Source: Sedimentisphaerales bacterium (GTDB lineage Bacteria; Planctomycetota; Phycisphaerae; Sedimentisphaerales; Anaerohalosphaeraceae). From it: a stretch of 64,000 nucleotides of DNA. This document shows positions 59,333 to 64,000 of the stretch, piece by piece. Below the pieces are notes generated by a model that was given only the letters and a program-made list of their open reading frames with translations, did not search any database and had not been told where the DNA came from. The stretch covers positions 1 to 64,000 of the forward strand of contig JANQGW010000098.1 in assembly GCA_028282905.1 (NCBI GenBank). Direction: 5' to 3'. Position numbers and translations under genes: made by a program. Positions within the stretch are counted from its first letter, which is position 1, and the number at the start of each line of letters is the position of its first letter.

Positions 59333-59361
59333 TTGATTTTTGACTTATTTTCAGCTATACT
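59333..59361 (+). promoter_or_regulatory. Promoter of the candidate non-coding RNA
   Basis: TTGATT (59333-59338), exactly 17 nt, then TATACT (59356-59361). The predicted start is near 59368. No ribosome site and coding frame with support follow. Confidence 0.65.
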
Positions 59362-59367
59362 GCGGTC

Positions 59368-59598
59368 AGTATTGAAAAGCTATTTTGGGGTGAGAAAGAG
59401 TGATGAAAAAATTGACGCGAAAATTTTGTTTTTGGTTTGTGCGCCGCCGGAAAGACCGGCAGGCCTATCCGGTACAGGTTGCGAAACGACCGACAAAACA
59501 CGCCTTAAATACCTGGCGCACGATTTAACTTTGTGCAAACTGAAGCTAACATGGTTTCGACCATGATAAGCCGTCTGCTTGTTGCCGACGGCTTTTTT
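59368..59598 (+). ncRNA. Candidate structured non-coding RNA, unassigned
   Basis: About 230 nt lie between a good promoter and a strong terminator. A closing stem GTGCGCC (59439-59445)/GGCGCAC (59515-59521) encloses hairpin GCCGG-AAAGA-CCGGC (59446-59460). It also encloses an arm AGGC (59461-59464)/GCCT (59502-59505) containing GGTTG-CGAAA-CGACC (59477-59491). A separate hairpin CATGGT-TTCG-ACCATG lies at 59550-59565. The G-U pair in the inner hairpin favours plus-strand transcription. It lacks recognisable tmRNA, SRP, RNase P or common riboswitch motifs. No gene follows in the same direction, so a trans-acting RNA is more likely than a riboswitch. Confidence 0.55.
59568..59598 (+). terminator. 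Intrinsic terminator of the candidate RNA
   Basis: AAGCCGTC (59568-59575) and GACGGCTT (59587-59594) form an 8-bp stem with an 11-nt loop, followed directly by TTTT. Confidence 0.8.
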
Positions 59599-59644
59599 CG
59601 CGCGCATTTTATTTCAAACGTGTTCAAATAATACTCGTGTGTTT

Positions 59645-59710
59645 TGTCATACCCGCGCAGGCGGGTATCCAGAGGGTTTCGCATAGATTCCCGCCTTCGC
59701 GGGAATGACA
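59645..59710. repeat. REP/MITE-like inverted repeat element
   Basis: TGTCATACCCGCGCAGGCGG begins the element and CCCGCCTTCGCGGGAATGAC ends it. The ends are ~24-bp imperfect inverted copies, and each is itself a small hairpin (ACCCGC/GCGGGT and TTCCCGC/GCGGGAA). This style of 66-bp element is common in diverse bacteria as a non-autonomous repeat. Confidence 0.65.
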
Positions 59711-59758
59711 AATAGACCGGGCTGAATTTTTCATTAAACAGGTCTCATTTAGCTGGTA

Positions 59759-60898
59759 TCAAAATTTCAAATATCCAGCGGCTTTGGTCAGGAGTTTACC
59801 GGGCTTGCCGATATCACTGATGCGGCGTATACGGTATTGCTTGCGATATTTGAGAATGCGGTTGACCGTCACCAGACCCATCCCCGGCACACGCAGCAAG
59901 TCATGCTTGCTTGCGTTATTGATATCCAGCGGGAACATTTGTGGATTCCGATCCGCCCAGACTTGTTTGGGGTCTTTCTCAAGCGACAGTTTCCCATCCG
60001 CGCCAAAAACAATCTCGTTGTCCGAAAAGCCGTACTTTCGCATCAGAAAATCCACCTGGTAAAGCCGATGCTCGCGTGTCAACACATTGGCGGGATTGGT
60101 CGGCGATGCGTTTTCGGCCGGCAGATTCACATCACCCAACCCTCGCTGATAAGCACTGAAATAAATGCGGTTCAGATGAAGTCGATCATACAGGCCGCCC
60201 ATGTAGCGGACAATATCGTAATCGTTTTCATCGGCAGCACCAACAATGAACTGCGTGGTTTGATGCACCTTTTGGAACCGATTGCCCTTACCGGTCAGGC
60301 GGCTGATAAGCTTGATCGGTTCGATGATGTCCCGAATATAGTCTTTCTTGTTCGATAATTTCACAAGATTGCCAGCACCCGGCGTTTCAATGTTAAGCGA
60401 AACCGCATTGGCCAGTGACAAAGCATCCTCAATCGCCGACGGACTGGCTCCGGGGATGATTTTCAAATGGATGTAGTCCCGGAACCGATGGCGGTATCGC
60501 AAAATGCGGGCGATGGCATTAATACGCTGCATCGTATTATCGGGCGAACCAATGACACCGGACGAGATAAAGATACCGAAAACCTTCTTTTGCCGGTAGT
60601 ACTCCAGGAACAACCGAACCGTCTCTTCAGCCTCCAGCGTACATCGTCGGATATCCATATTGTCCCGCAGCGGACAATATTTGCAGTCGTTGGCACAAAC
60701 ATTCGACAGCAGAATCTTGAAAATACTCGCCTTGCCGCCGTTGGGCAGCGTGATTGGGTAAATCCATTTTCCGTCATTGCCGCGAACGCGGTGTTCGTCC
60801 TTTTTCGAACCGCACGCGCATGCCAGATCGTACTGGGCGTCGGCACTGAGGATCTTCAGCTTCTCGATGGTATCGGGTTTGCGGATAATCGCGGTCAT
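59759..60898 (-). CDS. Putative DNA modification/repair radical SAM protein
   Basis: The 379-residue product carries a radical SAM cluster motif CANDCKYC at Cys68, Cys72 and Cys75 inside KILLSNVCANDCKYCPLRDN. SGVIGSPDNTMQRIN and LHLKIIPGAS-type strands complete the barrel (IHLKIIPGASPSAIEDA). QFIVGAADENDYDIVRYMG follows. The C-terminus has a helix-hairpin-helix DNA-binding unit (LDINNASKHDLLRVPGMG then VNRILKYRK). This matches the family annotated as putative DNA modification/repair radical SAM proteins. The usual partner, a uracil-DNA-glycosylase-like/DUF4130 protein, is not adjacent. The exact reaction is unknown. Confidence 0.88.
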   Translation of the reverse strand: MTAIIRKPDTIEKLKILSADAQYDLACACGSKKDEHRVRGNDGKWIYPITLPNGGKASIFKILLSNVCANDCKYCPLRDNMDIRRCTLEAEETVRLFLEYYRQKKVFGIFISSGVIGSPDNTMQRINAIARILRYRHRFRDYIHLKIIPGASPSAIEDALSLANAVSLNIETPGAGNLVKLSNKKDYIRDIIEPIKLISRLTGKGNRFQKVHQTTQFIVGAADENDYDIVRYMGGLYDRLHLNRIYFSAYQRGLGDVNLPAENASPTNPANVLTREHRLYQVDFLMRKYGFSDNEIVFGADGKLSLEKDPKQVWADRNPQMFPLDINNASKHDLLRVPGMGLVTVNRILKYRKQYRIRRISDIGKPGKLLTKAAGYLKF

Positions 60899-61060
60899 TT
60901 TTCCATTCCACCTTGCAACAGCATCCTTGCTGAAGCGTTATCATATTCAGTGGCACAGCGGATTGCAACAGGACAAAAACTTTTTCTGGAAAAAACAGCA
61001 AAAAGCACATAGGATAGTGCATTAACAGACAAAGAATACACTCTATTGAAAGGAGAGGTT

Positions 61061-61438
61061 ATGCATTCATTATTTGGAGCTGCCATGCTTGCCGGTCATA
61101 ACGGTTTCGCAACTGTCGGAGCAATGAAAGACGCCACCAGTGCCAAACATTCGGCTAATCGTGCTGAAGTCCAGTTGAAGCTGATGGAGGCCAACCTGGC
61201 CAAGTCGCTGATGATTTGTGAAGCCCTGTGGGAATTACTGGCCGAGAAAACCGGCCTGACGCTGGACGACCTGCACAATAAACTCTACGAAGTGGATATG
61301 CGGGACGGCGTGCTGGACGGCAAAAACCAGCGGTCCATCGTGGAATGCCCCGGCTGCAATCGCAGCGTTTCACCGCGACATCCGGCGTGCCTGTATTGCG
61401 GTCAGGTCATTGATGACTCCGTGTTCAAAATGGGATAA
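61061..61438 (+). CDS. Zinc-ribbon hypothetical protein
   Basis: ATG 61061 directly follows AAAGGAGAGGTT. The 125-residue product has a short N-terminal hydrophobic stretch (SLFGAAMLAGHNGFATVG). A helical middle (~25-85) has coiled-coil-like spacing (AEVQLKLMEANLAKSLMICE). A C-terminal zinc ribbon reads CPGCNRSVSPRHPACLYCG (C-x2-C-x11-C-x2-C). No family is recognised. The ribbon suggests nucleic-acid or protein binding. It stands between the divergent radical SAM gene and the GH101 gene. Confidence 0.72.
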   Translation: MHSLFGAAMLAGHNGFATVGAMKDATSAKHSANRAEVQLKLMEANLAKSLMICEALWELLAEKTGLTLDDLHNKLYEVDMRDGVLDGKNQRSIVECPGCNRSVSPRHPACLYCGQVIDDSVFKMG

Positions 61439-61475
61439 ATTACTTTATAACAATTTGCTACGACAGCAGGAGGAT

Positions 61476-61507
61476 TGCCGGTGCGATAATTATCGGCGAT
61501 TTTTTTG
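61476..61507 (+). terminator. Likely terminator after the zinc-ribbon gene
   Basis: GCCG and CGGC enclose a CGATAATTATCG palindrome and are followed by GA and seven T. The stem is short, but the T-run is clear and lies ~60 nt past the stop. Confidence 0.45.
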
Positions 61508-61580
61508 TTGCCTGACCGGTTTATTCGGCGGTAGAATACTGCCATTGCGGAGTTAAAAACAACACAATCTTCTTTGGGGA

Positions 61581-64000
61581 AATGTACGAAACGATGAAAT
61601 TGAACGCACTGTTAGCAGCTTTAACGTTATCTGTCACCGGCAGCCTTTGGGCTGACTTAGCAATACTCGAAAGCCGGAAACTCAAGGTCACGGTTGATAC
61701 CGGGTTTCCACGCATTGTCCAATATGAGAGCAAAGTAAACGGTCAGTGTATTGGCGGCCAATCCAGCCCGGTCACGTCCATTGAACTGAACGGCACAATC
61801 ACTCCCTGCAAAGTCACGTTTACGGAGACCAGTAATCAATCAGGGAAATATGTCCTCGATTTTGAGCAGGCACAGATTGCGGTCACTTTACAAATCACGG
61901 TCAATAACGACCATGTTGACTATCGCGTAACTAATGTTGTCGAATCGGGACCCACAAAACTAATGTCTTTTGCCTTCCCCGATAATGCTCTGCTGTATTA
62001 TAAAAACACTCCTTCTGAAGTTGAAATCGCAACAGTGATCTCAACCATCAGCGAAGGTTATAAAAAACACGCAACAGCCGGCATCGTCTATAAACATCTT
62101 TCCCGTGAAACAATCAACAAATTGTCAGACATAAAACCTGCTGCTGACACAGGAAACTATTTCTTTATTTCAGATGGAAAACTCGCGGCCGGCATTGCGA
62201 GTAATCATTGTGTGGACGTCAAGCGTACCGCTTACAAAGTTGAACAGGTCAATGGAGACCAAACCTGTGCCGCTTGGTGCCCTGAATGGATTTATCGCCA
62301 GATCGATTCAGAAACACTTGAATTTCCTTTTGCAAAGATTTTTATCACCGCAGACTGCAATGGCGACGGCAAAGCTACCTGGCAGGATGCCGCGATTGTT
62401 TATCGTCACACGATGCCAAAACCTTATGGCCATGAATACACCAAAAAACTGGTCGGGGAAAATATCGCGATGAATTTTGCCAGCGGCGCACAACAACCGT
62501 TTCTTCGCATACTCGACGAGATTAAGAAGATTCATCGCGCAACCGATGGTATTGACAACCAGGTCATCATTAAAGGATTTTCGGCGGAAGGCCATGACAG
62601 TGCGAATACCGACTACTCCGAGAATTATAATGAACGCGCGGGAGGACTTGGCGATTTGAATATTCTTCTGGAAGAAGCCAAGCGATACAATTCAAGGATT
62701 GGCGTTCATATCAATGCCTCAGAAATCTATCCTGAGTCACGCCGTTTTAATCCCGAAACGCTGATGTACAAAGACGGCAAACCACAAAAGGGGTGGGTCT
62801 GGCTGGATCAGTCCTATTATCTGGACAAACGCAGAGACCTTTTGGAGGGAGACTTAATTCCGTCACTGAAGAAGATGAGGCAGGAACTGCCGGAGCTTGA
62901 TTTTATTTATCTGGACAAAGACCATGTCTCCAGATGGGAATCCATGAAGCTGGCAAAGGCAATCAATGACCTTGATTTACCCTTGTATGTGGAAGGCACG
63001 ATGTCACTTGACCCCTGGGTGACATGGTCTCACTGGAGGGGAGGCCCTCTAAGCAGAATCATGCTGTTTCTCTGGTACTCGGAACGCGATTTGTATACGA
63101 ACCAGCCAATTTTACGCGGCGGGCGGTCGGACCACGATGGTTTTATGGGATGGCAAAATAAGCATGATTTCAACAGTTTTATTCACGGCACTTTTTCCCG
63201 CCGCCTGCCTGCCAAATATCTTCAGCACTTTGAATTACTCCGATGGGAGCCGGGTAAATCGGCCGTTTTCAGCGGCGATGTAAACGGAAAAAAAGAAGGG
63301 GACACGGTAACTTATTCGCGCAATGGCAGAGCTTTCATGACATGGAGCGGAAGTGGCTCACAGAGCAGGATTTTTGTGCCTTGGGATCCGATCAAAGAGA
63401 ACAAGATCTATGTGTGGGATGAAGTTGGAACTCCAATAACCTGGAAGCTTCCGGAATGCTGGAAAAGCAGCAAAACCGTTTATCTCTATAAACTGACCGA
63501 CCGGGGACGCTGCGGAGAAACTGAAGTCAGCGTTGTTGATGGCGAAGTGACCATTACACCGTTAAAAAACACCCCGTATGTTATCTACCGGAACAAAGCT
63601 CCCGAACAGCAAACATACAAATGGGGAGAAGGCTCTTTGGTGAAAGATCCGGGATTTGACAGTTACGGATTCAAGGACTGGAAGTCGTTTTCTAACGGTA
63701 TTTGTATTGAAAACGACAGCCGCAGAAATGCCCGTCTTGTCATAAAGGAAACGGATGCGGTTTCCATCTCGCAGGAAATCGAAGGATTGCAGCCGGGAAA
63801 GACTTATGCAGCCTCGGTTTGGGTGCTGGTCAACGGCAAACGAAAGGCTTCGCTTGAGATTTTACCCATGGGTGTAGAAAATGCCGAGCCGGTTTCAAAT
63901 TATGTTGACATCTGCAATGTAAAACATGGCATGCCGAACGATCCGAGAAAAGGCAGTAATTATCAACGGTTGAAAGTCATGTTTGATACCCCAAAAGACT
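61581..64000 (+). CDS. Endo-alpha-N-acetylgalactosaminidase, GH101 family (partial)
   Basis: The frame is open from ATG 61581 to the right edge (806 codons seen). A second in-frame ATG at 61593 (MKLNALLAALTLSVTGSLWA) opens directly into the signal peptide and may be the true start. The catalytic domain has GFSAEGHDSANTDYSENYNE, RAGGLGDLNILLEEAKRYNS and GVHINASEIYPESRRF, all hallmark GH101 blocks. DFIYLDKDH carries the expected nucleophile Asp and LPLYVEGTM the acid/base Glu. GH101 enzymes release Gal-beta-1,3-GalNAc from mucin-type O-glycans. A beta-sandwich domain starts near residue 690. The 3' end is outside the window. Confidence 0.9.

Noticed and set aside
59333-59566. A 77-codon plus-strand frame over the candidate RNA
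   Set aside because: It would start at the TTG of the -35 box, has no ribosome site, and shows no recognisable protein pattern. The promoter and hairpins explain the region better.
59368-59598. Assigning the candidate RNA to the cyclic-di-GMP, cobalamin, hammerhead or SRP families
   Set aside because: The invariant motifs of these families (for example the SRP tetraloop block or the hammerhead CTGATGA core) are absent.
1-64000. tRNA, rRNA genes and CRISPR arrays
   Set aside because: I looked for T-loop-like GGTTCGAATCC words with cloverleaf partners and for regularly spaced 25-40-nt repeats and found none. The periodic CACGAAT repeats have an 11-nt period and no spacers.

Overview
The window looks like part of a chromosome from a Planctomycetota bacterium, most likely class Phycisphaerae (Sedimentisphaerales-like). 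This is inferred from gene content, not from a marker phylogeny. The reasons are: secreted LamG and beta-propeller proteins ending in short dockerin-like tails with a conserved Trp; a PEP-CTERM protein; a pseudopilin with a truncated H-X9-DG-type C-terminus; an ECF sigma factor coupled to a FecR protein; a formylglycine sulfatase; and a GH101 endo-alpha-N-acetylgalactosaminidase. No tRNA, rRNA or CRISPR array was seen.

Layout. 1-6.6 kb (minus strand): a surface/secretion cluster made of a lamin-tail dockerin protein, a LamG protein, a PEP-CTERM LamG protein, a pseudopilin, and the FecR/ECF sigma pair. 7.3-11.5 kb: a PpiD/SurA-like membrane chaperone with two small membrane proteins, ribonuclease III behind a consensus promoter and hairpin leader, and a STAS protein. 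11.7-17.3 kb: a giant secreted subtilase that starts with a thioredoxin-like domain. 17.4-20.8 kb: pyruvate kinase, a small membrane protein and an ATP-grasp enzyme.

21-48.5 kb: a large exopolysaccharide locus, almost all on the minus strand. Read in transcription order it makes nucleotide sugars (UDP-glucose dehydrogenase, epimerase, DegT aminotransferase, UDP-HexNAc dehydrogenase, UDP-GlcNAc 2-epimerase). It then has a DUF4091 protein, flippase, hexapeptide acyltransferase, pyruvyl transferase, polymerase, three glycosyltransferases, a membrane-anchored propeller protein and a priming sugar transferase. It ends with an unusual module: a PLP decarboxylase-like protein, a GNAT, a 3-hydroxyacyl-CoA dehydrogenase, an SCP2-type thiolase and a GNAT-FemAB fusion. 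A second priming enzyme (WecA/MraY family) lies divergently. I infer that the module supplies or attaches a hydroxyacyl/amino-acid decoration.

48.9-54.4 kb: a tandem T-fold PTPS/QueD protein with GTP cyclohydrolase I, leucyl aminopeptidase, a sulfatase, and prfB with the +1 programmed frameshift site CTTTGAC. 54.6-56.2 kb: a two-gene accessory island (BRO-N/DinD-like plus HNH nuclease) with its own promoter, next to a broken ACT-like fragment. 56.5-61.4 kb: a Cys-rich protein, a UbiB-family kinase with a phasin-like partner, a radical SAM protein with a HhH tail, and a zinc-ribbon protein. Between the phasin-like gene and the radical SAM gene lies a promoter-structure-terminator unit at 59333-59598, the best candidate here for an undescribed non-coding RNA. 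61.6-64 kb: the start of the GH101 gene, cut by the window edge.

Dispersed intergenic repeats with an ACACGAAT-like period occur near 26.8, 28.1, 28.8 and 56.9 kb. Two of them supply the stop codon, and in one case the last residues, of neighbouring genes.
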